Shown: positions 26,297 through 39,048, counted from the stretch's first letter. The stretch is 60,000 bases of DNA from Hydractinia symbiolongicarpus (GCF_029227915.1 NC_079885.1:21279001-21339000); one strand, 5' to 3'. Made by a program: numbers and translations. The notes: a model not told the origin generated them from the letters alone.

Positions 26297-26890
26297 CAGT
26301 GGAATCTCTCTAAAGCGGACACCATTGGTGCAAAAAAAAGTGTCCGTCTTATAGAGGTGTTCGCTTTATAGAGATTGTATCCAAAAACCACTTTAGAGCA
26401 AAATTTTGCGGAAAACATGACTTTTTTGTACATATACGTTTTTTCTTTGTTCTATTCCTTTCAAATCAAGGAAATGAGACGCATAATTTAATGAATGTTA
26501 ACTTGTATTACCTATACGCTGTATTGTTATACAAACAAAAACAAATACCAACTAAAAATACATTGTATTTCATAATCTACATGAAGAAATCTTGGATTGA
26601 AGTTTGCTTTCTTTTTTATATTTGAAGTTCCTCCATTTTTTTGAAACTGATGACAGCATTCTTGACTTTTCTCGTCAAAAATAGTTTGGTTTTTTTCATG
26701 TGTCCGCATTACACAGAGCTTTTTAAAGGAAAAATGTCATTTGGTGCGAAAAAAAGTGTCCGTTTTATAAAGTGTCCGCCTTATAACTGTCCACCTTATG
26801 GAGATTATCTTGTGAGATTTTGACCTGAAATCAGTCCGTTTCAAGGAATAGTGTCCGTTATATAGAGGTGTCAGCTTTAGACCATGTCTA
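26297..26890. mobile_element. pogo/Tc1-like relic of a second family (CAGTGGAATCTCTC)
   Basis: Begins CAGTGGAATCTCTCTAAAGC, preceded by TA (26295-26296), and is filled with repeats of GTGTCCGTCTTATAGAGGTG-type phrases at both ends (for example near 26338-26370, 26755-26800 and 26850-26880). The right terminal repeat is decayed. No transposase was seen. The same TIR vocabulary recurs at 37788. Confidence 0.55.
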
Positions 26891-28792
26891 TGAGATTTTT
26901 CCAGAAAAGTGCAAGAACTGGTTTATCATATAAACCGAGCATGAATAATGTTAGATCATTGTTCTATTTCAGTCATGGTTGATAAACTTTTTTGTTCGAC
27001 AGCGAATAAAGTTATTGCAAGATAATATATATGATCGTGTCTTTTTATTTATGATAAATTTCCTTATTTTGATTAATCAAATAAAGCGCAAGTGTCCTTC
27101 AACATGTTATAAATCTCTCTGAAGTCACAGTGAACTAACAGTGGCTCCTTTATCAAAATTTAAATTCAAATAAATTAATTGAAATTCAAATATTTATCTT
27201 CGTTTCATTACTTTTTTTTTGGAGTCAAACTTTTGGAATTAATTTACCGACAAGTTTTGCTTTTCAAGAATAGCTTTACTTCACCAATCAAAAGAAAATA
27301 TAAGCTTTTTGGACTGTAGAAAGTAAATATTGAATAAAATTATAGCATATATTTCTTGTAGATTAGCCAATCAAAATTCATGAAGAAACCAACCATACCA
27401 TAAAGGCAACGAGGATCTTTTTATATAAAGAACAAATGTATACAAGTTTAGAAAGTGGATACAATTACGTTTCATATTATTTGACAAGTTTTACTGCAAA
27501 TTGCAATGTGTTTCAAAATTATTTTATTATCAGTTTTTGACACACAGTGTTGTGTTTAAATCACTAAACCTATTTTTTTTCTTTATCCTGCAATTGTATG
27601 TATCTGTAATCCATGCAGTTTATAATCATGTTGCCATTATAAATGTATTTAAAGTTTCCCAAGTGCTCTTAAAGGAGAAAACCGCGTTATCATGATGTAA
27701 TAATACTTTTTGAAGAATGTATGTTACGGTTTACAAGAGTCTTTTAGAATTTGGTAAACTGAAGTGTAATACCAGCCAAGAAGACTTCCTGTAATTTTTC
27801 TAATTTTTTTTCATGTCAGGAAGTACAAACTTTTTTGACAGATTTTTTGTCTTTTAAGGATAAATTTAAACCATCATGTTTTATTTTCAATGATCATTAG
27901 AGAATGTTGGTGTATTTTTGCCTTTAGTTATAGCGATAATAATATCTGTATATTGTCTGTCGGTCAAAAATGGTTCTTGATAACCACGCACGGAAAGACT
28001 TCAAGCTACAAATAACAAATGCAATATAGTTTTTATCGACTTTGCTGCGACTGGCGAATTCTAATGGATGTTTTATTGATCCCGTGTGAACACAAAAACT
28101 TCTTAGTCGTGTGTGAAAGATATATAAACCGAAAAAGTAATTTTATTAACTCTGTCTACTAGAATAATTCTTATTATTTTCAATTTTTTTCTTTGTTTAC
28201 GTAAGTTTAAATATTTGCAAACATTTTTGGCATCAAATTATGTCAACCGCAGTTTCTGGTTTTAAATAGTTTAATTAGGGAGAAGTTTCATATTTAAAAG
28301 GAACCATACTTGGCAAAACTTGACAAGTAAAAGCTCATTCGAATTTCAAACGGCCTGAATTCCCTTTGTATACAAAAGATAAATTGAAACCGATTTAAAA
28401 GTTCACACACACTCACACAAAACATACACGCCTGTTTTTAGAAATATAAAGTCGTAACTACTGAGTGTGTTTTGAATTAAGTAACGCCAAATTCGCATAA
28501 AAGGATAAATTAGCTCATTTTCAAAGATTATAGACATTGTATTTTTCGGTTTTCAGCGTAAAATTTGTTAATTATGAATTAACATCATTATACTGACCCC
28601 TACACCATTCTATCTATTGTGTTTCGACTGCCGGCGTACGCAGTTCTTAACGTCAGTCCAGACTAATGAAAATGTTATTGTAGAATCACTTTGACGTTTT
28701 AACTTTTATTTCCTTGATAAAGTCATTTTTCCACTGTTTCTAGTAAATTTAAATCTGATATTTGTCAAATATGCGCTTGCAAATAAATTAAA
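26891..28792. other. intergenic, nothing recognised
   Basis: AT-rich; no gene. A lone phrase GCCGGCGTACGCAG at about 28631-28645 faintly resembles the motif cluster that follows. Confidence 0.4.
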
Positions 28793-29877
28793 CGCACGTC
28801 CGACAGTAAATTCTTTCTTGAAAATAAGATTTCATTGAGTAGAATTGTTTTCAAAACATGAGAAGTAGTCTAAGTATCAATGAATGACATAAAGATGATG
28901 TTTTACATTCAAACTCGTCATAAAAACATAGCGATTCAGGTAAACGATGATATAATTAAAAAGCGTACGTCCGACAGTTTTTGATTTAACGTACTTTTTG
29001 CCCTGTTTTTTGTTTTAACAAGATTCATTAAAACAACACAACTAACAACCAGATAACATCCTTGTACCTACTTAACAATATCTGAAGTCATTGCAGTGCT
29101 ATTTTTTCTTTTTTGTTCGTTAAATTTTCATTAATACTTGTCGGACGTACGTTGCAGAAACATGTTTATATATTTTTTAATCCAAAAAAAAAAGAAGAAT
29201 TTTGCTTTCTTTTATGTAAATCCAAGTCTAGCTTACAGAAAGTATCTTTTATTTTCCTATGGTGTGAACTTTTTTTGAGATTTCTTGATTTGTTCAGAAA
29301 ACTGTCGGACGTACGTATCCGTTTTATAATCAATATAAGAAGAATGAGGGTCAAAAATCTATTTAATTTGGATTCAATCGAAAAGTTTACCTTTAGCCTA
29401 AATCTTGAACGGCAAAAATCCTTTTAAAATTGAAGTGAATATACCGACATCAAAAGCGTACGTCCGACAGCGTACGTCCGACAGCGTACGTCCGACAGCA
29501 TACGTCCGACAGCATTTTAACTTTTTCAACTTTTAAGAATACTGTAGTCAAAAATATTACTAAAAGTACTAATTATGGTATGTTCTGTTAGCTGACATAC
29601 ATGAAGTCATAAATTAATTTAATTTTCAACACTGAAATCAATACATTCGAGAAAAAATTTAAAGTATTTCCATAGATTTTTGTCGTCAGTTTTGTCGTGT
29701 ACGTCCGACAGTGCACATCATTTGCCATTTTCTCAAACCGAGCAATATTATTTTAAATTTTAACTGTTGTACAATTTAGTTCCCTTCAATATTGAAAGAA
29801 TAAAAAAGATTTCTGGGATCAATTTCTTTAAGTTCAAAAGTTATTACCATCCAAAGTATCGATCGTACGTCCGACAG
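28793..29877. repeat. cluster of ten copies of the motif CGTACGTCCGACAG
   Basis: Plus-orientation copies start at 28793 (CGCACGTC...), 28964, 29457, 29471, 29485, 29499 (CATACGTC...), 29698 (TGTACGTC...) and 29864. Minus-orientation copies are at 29138-29151 (one mismatch) and 29302-29315. Outside the tandem block, starts are 155-199 bases apart, mostly 164-174. The intervening DNA is AT-rich and the intervals do not resemble each other by eye. Two short plus-strand frames (29113-29427 and 29767-29994) cross the cluster but look non-coding. Function unknown. Confidence 0.9.
29457..29512 (+). repeat. four head-to-tail copies of the 14-bp motif
   Basis: Four contiguous 14-bp units without spacer: three are CGTACGTCCGACAG and the fourth is CATACGTCCGACAG. 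They lie near the middle of the dispersed cluster. Confidence 0.95.
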
Positions 29878-30859
29878 TTTTTTCTAATTCAAAACACACC
29901 CACTACGGTTGTGAATTTTTACCAACCTTTTCTCACTGCATATGATGGTGTTTTAAAAGTATCGCTTCAGCCTCTATTTGAAGTTACTAATTAGTAACGG
30001 CATGAAATCTGAATATCTTCAAATGGTAAATGCAAAGCAAATTAGCAAATTTAAGTTCACTTTCTTAAAGTTTCTGACAATATGCAAAATATGCCTTTCA
30101 TAATCGCAACAGCCAGGACTAACTAATTCTTAAATTTATTGCTCACTGAGGGAAAACTCTATGAGGCGTTGTGCACTTTATTACCTTTTAAAACTCCCAT
30201 AAAGAAAAAATCAGCTCTTGTTTAAGATATATCTACAGGTTAATATATGGAAAAACAAAAACTAGTTTTTAGACAGATACAATAACTTTTAAATCTTCAT
30301 TGCTTTAAAATGTCACTAAGGATCTGTGATTAGATTGCACTGTTTCTCTACATGGAGAACAAATAAGGTAATAGAATTACTGAAAGTATAAAGGGATGCT
30401 TAGACATATGTTTTCAGATATCTAGTATTTATTAAAGATAACTTAGGCGAGGCTTTAGCGCATTCATGGCAAAATTTATGCTTAATTTCGATTCACCTTC
30501 GATTGATAAAACTAAAGATTTCAGTCGCTTACCTAAAACCATGGATTTAAATTTTTATTTTGGCAAAGTTTGTCATTCCAAAAGAATGTTAAAAACACAT
30601 GGTAGGTTGTTTGAATATTATAAAAAAACCTAAGATATATTCTTATATGTGTTATTTTCACACCTTCTAACGTGCAGTGGAGTCGATTCTTGAATCCAAT
30701 GTAAAATACTCTTGAAAATAATCTCGACATTTGCGAGTTCAAAATAACTGGGTGTAAAATGTGTTTTTTAGGTTGAAATTGCTGTTAATCAAGCAATAAA
30801 GGTCAACGATCAATGGTTGTTGTTTTTTCTAAAGGAATTAAGCTAGATACTAGATTTAG
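29878..30859. other. intergenic, nothing recognised
   Basis: No recognisable gene or repeat. Confidence 0.4.
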
Positions 30860-31020
30860 GAAAAATGGTTCGATTTAACGAATGTTCGAGTTATCGGGGG
30901 TTCGAGTTATCGAGTGATTTTTGTAAGAAAGTATGAGTGAAGGTTCAACGGGATTTAAAAAATAGTTTGAGTTACTTGAAGTTCGAGTTATTTGGGGTTC
31001 AAGTTATCGGGAGTGTACTG
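30860..31020. mobile_element. terminal fragment of a pogo-like element
   Basis: Repeated phrases GTTCGAGTTATCGGGGG, GTTCGAGTTATCGAGTG and GTTCAAGTTATCGGGAG lead to an end reading GTGTACTGAA, that is CAGTACACTCCCGATAACT on the minus strand. This resembles the ends at 58.5-58.9 kb and, more loosely, the element at 1903. Only one end is visible. Confidence 0.5.
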
Positions 31021-31027
31021 AATATAC

Positions 31028-31086
31028 GACGGGTACAAATTGAAGGACCAGCGAACCCGTGGATTTTTTTACGATTTAGCGACTAG
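31028..31086 (+). mobile_element. Helitron 3'-end fragment, plus orientation
   Basis: AAGGACCAGCGAACCCGTGG, a T run, then a decayed hairpin arm and TAGCGACTAG at 31077-31086. It ends in CTAG like the family 3' end and faces the array that begins 16 bp further on. The 5' part is missing. Confidence 0.55.
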
Positions 31087-31102
31087 CTCATTATATTAGT
31101 GA

Positions 31103-31513
31103 CTAGTCGTTAACCCGTGGAAAAATCCTTTGCATATCACATTTCGTGTTTCCGTAACAAAAAGAAAAATGGATGCACGAACAGACAGACGGAATACGGC
31201 TAATCTTAAAGAGACTAGTCGTTAGCCCGTGGAAAAATCCACAGAGCCGCCCGTGCTTTATATATCGCATTTCGTGTTTCCGTAACAGGAGTCGCTTTTG
31301 ACGCACGAACAGACAGACGGAATACGGACATTATTAAAGAGACTAGTCGTTGCCCGTAGAAAAATCCACGGGTCCGCCTGTCCTTTATAATTACCCGTCG
31401 CAACAAAGTGGAAAAAATATATCGCATTTGATATTCGTGTTTCCGTAACATCATTTTGTAACTCAGTGGGGGTCCGCGCAGAGACAGACAGACGACGGCT
31501 ATTATTATAGAGA
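31103..31513 (-). mobile_element. tandem array of three miniature Helitrons
   Basis: Three head-to-tail copies, 31103-31214, 31215-31342 and 31343-31513, with no bases between them. On the minus strand each starts TCTC (T/A-rich, then AGCCGTCGTCTGTCTGTC in the best copy). Each ends with a hairpin of the CCCGTGGA-TTTT-TCCACGGG type, then about ten bases and CTAG. Flanks of the whole array are A on the left (31102) and T on the right (31514), as expected for Helitron insertion between A and T. Copies vary in length (112, 128, 171 bp), mainly by internal loss. No Rep/helicase coding is present. Confidence 0.82.
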
Positions 31514-31514
31514 T

Positions 31515-31830
31515 GTGGTACCCTACGCTAATATTTTTTCTTCCGATAGGGTGCATGAATTTGCAACGAGATGTTTTGTTGTTTTGAAATTGCTGCAAAA
31601 TTTACACACACATTGCTGAAGAACATGAAGGGCAAGAACGTTTATCACATAACTGTGGTCAATCATAGATATGGCATGACGATTTTATTTTGGTAGTAAA
31701 ATTTTCAGAAGAAATATAAGAATTATTATTATTATCTTAAACACGGAACTTGATTTGGTTACTGACGTAAATATAAACTTCATGTTTGTTTCATCTACTT
31801 CATGCTGACGCTGTTTTTTCAGCTAACTCT
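31515..31830. other. intergenic, nothing recognised
   Basis: Short AT-rich stretch with no feature. Confidence 0.4.
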
Positions 31831-31850
31831 AAACAACAACAACAACAACA
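31831..31850. repeat. (AAC)n microsatellite
   Basis: Six to seven AAC units. Confidence 0.85.
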
Positions 31851-31890
31851 TGGAAAAGCTTCTTGAATGAAATTTCCATGTTTTCCATCA

Positions 31891-31980
31891 AAAAGCCAGT
31901 AAAAACCAGTGAAAACCGGTGAAAACCGGTGAAAACCGGTGAAAACCGGTGAAAACCGGTGAAAACCAGTAAAAAGTCGG
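31891..31980. repeat. 10-bp minisatellite GAAAACCGGT
   Basis: About nine units; five consecutive perfect copies run from 31911 to 31960, with CCAGT variants at both edges. The open minus-strand frame across it is a by-product of the repeat. Confidence 0.92.
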
Positions 31981-34510
31981 TGAATCCTGTAATTATTTTT
32001 TCTGCGAGCGTGGGCAGGCTACTTGACATTCCTGTGCACATCTATAGTAATGTGATTGATGTGATGTGACCAAGAACCTTGCATTAAGGCTCATTTTTAT
32101 TTTTAAATTTGAGGATAGATTGAAAAAAATGATCAAGCCTATATTTCTTTAGTATTCTTATTTTAGTTGGTTTTTTTTTGTTTTGTTATTTTGCAAATTT
32201 TCTATTTTAAGTTCTCTTATTTACTCAGTTTTTATTTTATTTACATTTGTAGAATATGTTACAAGCCATTTATTTCGTATTTCTTGATAATATCTTATTT
32301 CGTTTTTGTCCTTGTTTTTCACTTAAACAGATCATTTTCTCAATTGTTGCCCAAGTCTCCACTAGTAAATTGAATTTTTAACATTAAAAAAGACTTTTTT
32401 TCCATACGTACTTCAATAATTATTGTTCTTGGCATTGAGTTGGACGCCAAAAATGAAAACCAGAGACATATACAAAAATAGACAATCTATTATATCGCAC
32501 ACCTTGTGCGTCGTGGACAGAGCAATTAACATGGATAATTAGACATGCGTAATTAATCTACTTTGTCTTGTCATCTTTAGTTCATTTTAAGGTCCGCCCT
32601 TTTTTACGCCTTCCTAAAACAATCCCGCCTATTTTTAGTGTTCTTGTCTACGCTTTTATCACATCGGCCAAAAGTTTATTTTTAAAAGGCTGGTGATACA
32701 ACCTTGCCAATTCAGATATTATATCTACTCCTTTATATATATTTAAAAGAATCCAAGACATTAGTAAAAGCTGGGAATATAAAGCAGGATAGTTGACGTT
32801 GGATACTGCAAACGTAGCTTTTCGCCTAGAAAATTATGCAGCAGGGAAAGCGAAAGCAAACAAAATGTACCTTGAATCAAAATCGATCGTAAACAAACAA
32901 ATCTGTGAGAAGTTGAGTGTTTATAGCCACAGACCTAAAGTTGTTATGAGTATTAAACGATGTTTGTTTTATGTGAAATAATAAAGATTACCTTGTTTAG
33001 ACACATCTTTCTTTGTCGCCATTGATCCGCTATTTTAAATTGAACTTTTCTAAAAAAGAAACAAAGTCCAACTTTTTTTAATACGGATCTTCGGATTTGG
33101 CTTTACATGGCAATTCGATTTGGATTTGTTTTCTCATTTTTTGTTCTTAAAATCTGAGCAGTTTTAAATCCTTTTATGGTAGGTACAATGCTAATTTTGG
33201 CGATCTAAAATCCTATACAAGTAGCGCATTTTGAAAGGGTTGTCTTTTCAAGAAAAAATAAAAAAAAAAAATTGATCTTTTTTTTTACAGTGGATCGCTT
33301 GTTGAACATGTTCCTTGTATCGCTATTTTTTGCATACTTGTCGCCTTTCTACACGAAGTACCGAAATTTTCTTGGGCGGGGGTTATTACTATAATTATAG
33401 GTGAAATTAAAATTAAGCTTTCCATTTCAAAACCCCCGCCTTTAAAAATTGGCTCACAAAGCGAGTATCAGCTATAATATAAATAGTATTATAAGATACT
33501 TTCTCTTTCTAAAAATTAAGAACGAAACTACAAGAAAATCTATAAGTTAGGCGAACGCAAATAAGCCTATTTTCATATCCGTTTTTTCTTCTGCGAAAAT
33601 GCTGAATAACATGTAAACGGGATTAGTTGCAACAATTTTTTTTGTTTACAGGGCAGGAGTGAGAACATATGGTTTGTTTATTTGCATTATTTCCGAAATT
33701 AGTTTATCATACAGCCTATTGATAATATAATAGAGAGGAAAAAAGCAGGCACTGGACCCTTATAAGGGATTGGTTTATTATTTCTTGGTGTAAACACGCT
33801 ATGTACACAAGCAGTGATTATGGCTATGTGACATTTAGCTAGCTAAATACCCAGTCTTTTTTCCAAGTTTTCAAATTAAAGTCGTGTTTCATACATTTCT
33901 TATGGTGGTTGGGAAAGTTGGACATTGAACCCTTGTACTCAGTATTGTAGTGCTAATATATAAGGGGTTTCAAGTGAGTTAAAAGTTTTCTTTGTGGATT
34001 TCTTGATTATATTTATATCATATTTTGAGCCTCCTATGTTGTGTTTTGTAGAAAGTATTTTCAAAATAAAGGTAATTTGAGCTTGCACAAAAATTGTTTC
34101 AAAGTATGCCAAATCCAAGGGAATTTTGACTTTCATGAGAAATTAATTTAAAATTTAACATAGTGTCAATAAAATCATTTTTTTCCTTGGCAGGAAAAAA
34201 CCGGTTTGCTTTTTCCGTTGTTGCGTGATAAAAACACAAAATAGATACTCCAACAGTCCTGACGTACTGTCTAAAAATACGAATTTTAATTTGTCCACAA
34301 CATGCTTGTTATGTCAAACTTTACCTGATTTTAATTAGAGAAAACAATGTGAAATGTTTTGTGCGGTTACAACAAAAGTTTTGCTCTTACTTTCGGCAAA
34401 TAAACTGTTTGAAGAAATTTATCATTTTGTATAAAAACTTTGTATTTGTAAAACATAAAATGGACAGTCATTTAAAAAAAAAGGTTTCTTTTAGACACAG
34501 AAGTTTATCA
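31981..34510. other. intergenic, nothing recognised
   Basis: About 2.5 kb of AT-rich DNA with no conserved frame or structured repeat recognised. Confidence 0.4.
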
Positions 34511-34643
34511 TAAGCAATGCTTTATCAAATCATACAGAACGTACATTTTTAATAAGCAATGCTTTATCAAATCATACAGAATGTACATTTTTAATAAGCA
34601 ATGCTTTATCAAATCATACAGAATGTACATTTTTAATAAGCAA
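34511..34643. repeat. 42-bp tandem repeat, 3.2 copies
   Basis: Units begin TAAGCAATGCTTTATCAAAT at 34511, 34553 and 34595, with a partial fourth at 34637. They differ at only one position seen (GAACGTAC against GAATGTAC). Confidence 0.95.
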
Positions 34644-37600
34644 CTAGCGTTTAGCCCAACATTCAATAATTACAAAAATTTCAGCACTAAAAATTTGTTA
34701 ACAGTTTTTTATGATAAAACAAAATTTTGATGAAAAGCGCTCTTTTGATTTTTTTATAGTTGCTAAAGCACAAAGATGAGCACAAAGAAATGGTTCCCTA
34801 AAAATCACCGTCCGAGCACTGATTGATTATTATTTGGTTGGCTTATTAAAAAAAGTTTATTACCCACAATAAGGCTAGAAGTAGTGACAGGGAGTGTGGC
34901 GGATAATCAAAACAGCTAATTATCTGAAAATAGTCGTTTTAAATATCATTGAAAGCTATTCAGCCAAGCTATAACTAACTAGCTTGGTTGGCTGCTTGCT
35001 GTTTTTCTATAGCAATATAAAGCTGCCAGCTATTTTTTATTTTTTTTAATTTTTAAATGATCAGTATAATATAAAATGTGACTGAGCGACAGTGAACTAC
35101 ATTAAAGTAAAAAATATAGCTACTCACATCATTTTAACAACTTAGCTAAATGGTTTCCACACTTAAAATGCACCAGAAATATTTGAAAATTTTGACATAC
35201 CACTACTGCCAGTTATAAGCTGTGGATGTCAAAAGTTTGTTGATACATTCTTCAAACTTTCATGTAAATAACTACCTTCCGAAGTTTGCTCATAACTAAT
35301 CTTGTTTTTATGTTACTATGTATTTTGTTATGTATATTTCGCAGAACGAAAGAAAATGGATATGGAAATGGACCTGTTCAGTACTGGTTTCCAATTATTT
35401 ATCTATTATTTAATGAATAAATTATTTAATGGATATGGAAATATAGGCACTGCAATGATTTGACTTGAGTAATTTGAACACCCATGTCATTTGTAATTTT
35501 TTTTTGTACTATTTAAACTTAGGAAGAGTTTATTCGGAGGAAATATATATTGTTGCAGAAAATTCTGTATTTTTACATCTCATCTTGGCTTGTTAACGGT
35601 TTAAAATCGTGTTCTATTTAAAGAAACTTCTATAGTTTCGAAATTATAAATGACAATCAAGGTTTATTTCATTTTAATTCGTTTTATTTTTTAAATTAAA
35701 TCGTAGTCTAAATTAACTAAGCTTTCATTGATGACGTGAAAATTTAGCCATCTAATTATGTTGGGTCGCCTTGCTACTTTAAATCAATGTGATAAAAAAG
35801 GTTGTTTGGCTGACAAAAGTCCTGTCTCCATTTTCATTTCATGTAAAACTTCAAGTTTCGTTCCCAATGCAAACCTTATTAAAACACAGAGTTACATGGA
35901 ACAAAACATGCGTGATATTGTGATGTGTACAAACAAATAATAATATTACCAATGACCGAAATACCAACACTAAAGGTAGGTCCATCCTTGAGATGTCTTG
36001 ACATAGGCGGATTTGTAAACAACTTCGATTCGTTTTGAACTTTGAACTTTATGCCCGTAAATTGTCAAAATACTCTGAAATCATGGACAGTGTCTGTCAA
36101 ACAAATCAAAATTTTACGCGAGATCAAATTGTAGATCAATTTTATAGCAAACTTGATTATAAATAGATTAAATATAAAATACATCTCCCTATCTCACACC
36201 AAATACAGAGCTAAATCAAGCTGTAAATATAGATAAAAACATGGCTTCACACACGCATGACTAGAGGTAGCATAGAGAAATTCAAACATTCAATTACACT
36301 AAAGACTATTTATGTTTTTAAAAATTCAAGATAAAAATTCTTTTTTTCTGAAAATTGTAATGACTCTGCTTTTTGCCAGATTTGTACTACCAAGAATATG
36401 TATATAAAAAAAAAGGAACCGAAACTTGAAGTAAAGAATCTGGCAAAGATTTTTTGCTTCAAGTTGTCAGGTTTTTTATTGTAAAATATAGCTACGCCCT
36501 TGGAGGAAAAAAGGCGTTTTGCATTTGTATTTCTTCCTCCAAGCTACGACATGGACATTTTATGTAGATATCAAAATATTTTGCTAGTTATTTCTGGCTA
36601 CATAGATCAGTGACCAACGTGGTTTTACCACAATAATGCCAAGGTATACCTGAAAAGACATTTAGAAATCAGACATCTATGAGACAAAAGGGCTGTAAGT
36701 CTACGACGATTGGGAAAATGTACTAATGCAGCTTCCTGAGTTTTTCTGGTATTGTGTTCATGTTACTTTTGCACGAAATCACAGAACAATTGAGTTGTAA
36801 AAACTTAAAATATATTTAAATATATTAAAGATTATATTTGGAATATAGTTAAGAATATGCCATAGTGAGGCTATGTAGTTGGATTCAAAAAACATTTAAA
36901 AATTAATTACACACGCATTCCAAAAAAGTATTTCATACAAAATGACACTTACGACAACTCATGAATTTCATAAATTTAATAACAAAACAAAAGTACGTCT
37001 CTGAAATTGTAAGTGAGCAAACGTTGTCAAACGACTGACAATAAAAATTTTCTTAAATTCTAAAATCAGTTAGTTAGAAAAAGTTTCTTAACCGACCTTC
37101 TTAATTTTGAATGGTCTTTAAGAGAGATATTCAAACAAAAAACCTACTTTTGGCGCAACAAGAAACTTCCATCAGATAACAAGAGAAGATAAAATAATGC
37201 TTTATTAACCTTTTTTTAATTTATCATCTAAAATTTCTGTTCTTCCAATTTATCAATTGTTTTTTTTTTACAAAAACAAACTTTATGTGTCTTGAATATA
37301 AAAACTGAAAAAGGTAAACTGGAAAGTCAGTAGAACTGTATATCACAAAGTTAAACATAATCTCAAAAAGAGATCCAATTCACTGGTTATTTCTAAAAGC
37401 TTTTTATTATTTTATTAACGTACTGGCTGCGTTTCTTTTTGAAAACATTCTCGTACTAGATTTACCAGTAACAGAACAAAGACGATGAAATAAAATTCAC
37501 AAATGTAAAACAATCGGATGTAAAATGTTCATTTATCTAAATACGTTTTGAATACGTTTTGATGATCTTTTTTTAGAGAACGAACCGTTGTTGATTTCTT

Positions 37601-37787
37601 TCCAAGGGTCGCATTAAAACTTTTTTTAAATGAAATAAATATTAACAGTTATGGTTGTGGCATGGAAAAAGATTATATTCGAAGCTAACTAAAAGTAACA
37701 GCAGGATTTTTTTCAAAAGTAGAGCCTTAAAATACAATCGTATTTGCTTGTCAAAAGTAGGAACACAGACACACTTTCTTATTGTAG
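34644..37787. other. intergenic, no gene recognised
   Basis: AT-rich. A hairpin with a 9-bp TTGGAGGAA / TTCCTCCAA stem lies at about 36489-36548, flanked by GCTACG and an imperfect complement. No convincing coding frame. Confidence 0.4.
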
Positions 37788-37935
37788 TAGACTCTCTAAT
37801 CAGCGGACACCTTTGGTGGAACCACTTTTTGACCGCTAATAAGATGATTCCAGCTATATTTCGACAAGAAACGGGTTTCTAGAAGCCTTATGCCACGAAC
37901 CAAGTAACCCATAGTTAATTCAATTAGAGAGTTTT
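37788..37935. mobile_element. short MITE of the CTCTCTAAT / GCGGACACC type
   Basis: Left end GTAGACTCTCTAATCAGCGG followed by ACACC, right end ATTAGAGAGTTTTC; the inverted core is ACTCTCTAAT. The wording matches the left end of the element at 26297. GATGTCCGATTTTTC and AATGTCCGTTAATTG phrases beyond 37980 may belong to the same or an adjacent copy. Confidence 0.5.
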
Positions 37936-38972
37936 CTATAAGTATTTGACTGTGCTCTTGCCAGTGCGATCGCTTTTTTCTGTTTGTTAGAGATGTCCGA
38001 TTTTTCTTAAGAAATGTCCGTTAATTGTGATTTTCAATGGCATGTTTAAGTTCAAATAGATTTTTTACACCGCAGTTTTTTTCCATCCATGTAAGTACAT
38101 GTTTTAGATTGTAAATAAATTTCTTAGGTTCACAAATTTTTTTTTTTTAAGAAAAGAAATCACCATTTTATGAAATCGGCAAAAAAAATAGTTGTCCCAT
38201 CGAAAAATCCCATCGTATGACACAAGTATGGAAAGAACAAAAAATTCAAAAATAAAGCAAAACTGACGATTTACTAAAAGCAAGGCAGAATATATGTTGA
38301 ACAACATTAATTCTTTTTAATTAAAACCGAGCACATAAGTATTTAGTTCTTCGATTACGTTCTTTAAAACGAAATATTACCAAAAGTAAAAACAAAACGC
38401 ACGAACCGCAAACTATTCTTAGCAAATTGAGTTGCTTCATTTTATCGTATGATTCGTTTTAAGCCAATCAAAAATGTAAACAAAACTTTTTCAAAAGGCT
38501 GTGTTTTTATTGCAGTGATATGGAAACGTGCTTTGGAATGAAGATGATATCGCTTAACAAGTAATATTCTTACGTGACAACCTGCACGTAAGAGATCAAG
38601 ACCTTCTTTTTTGCGTTACTTACAAAAAGTTTCCACGCAACGGTGCCATACATTCCAACCATTTTTATTTAAACAGGAGACCTTATATTTAGTTAAAATC
38701 GCCAGACCTTCTGCTCGCCCTTTTGTAGCGAATTAAAAATACATGATTTTCTTCCATTATCTTACCATCATTACAAAAAAGGCGCGTATCTAGTTAGTAT
38801 AAAGAGTGTGTTAAATGTATAAAGGCTATAAGCCTACTAAACAAAGGCGAGTACAATACAAATATGAGGTTTTTTTATTAAACAATAATGCAATACGCTT
38901 TTAGAACAATAAAGTTAATGATAACTTCTTTGTTGGTATTATTGAAGTCATTACACTCCTCCTTATCCAGTA
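37936..38972. other. intergenic, nothing recognised
   Basis: No gene seen. Confidence 0.4.
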
Positions 38973-39048
38973 AAGGTATTTGCGTTTCGTGTATGGATTA
39001 CCATTCAGTGAAGGTATTTACGTTTCGTGTATGGATTACCATCAAAAA
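38973..39048. repeat. 38-bp tandem duplication
   Basis: AAGGTATTTGCGTTTCGTGT... at 38973 is repeated at 39011 with one change in the first 20 bases (TTTACG). Confidence 0.9.

Noticed and set aside
29113-29427. 104-codon plus-strand frame within the motif cluster
   Set aside because: F/K/L-rich composition driven by T and A runs; the 14-bp motif occurs in both orientations across it, so the frame does not explain the motif.
28793-29877. CRISPR-like array
   Set aside because: Regular motif with unique spacers invites the comparison, but the motif is 14 bp, appears on both strands, spacers are about 150-185 bp, and the genome is eukaryotic.
31829-32041. Minus-strand frame with repeated VFTGF and HRFS units
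   Set aside because: It is the translation of the 10-bp GAAAACCGGT minisatellite; no gene context.
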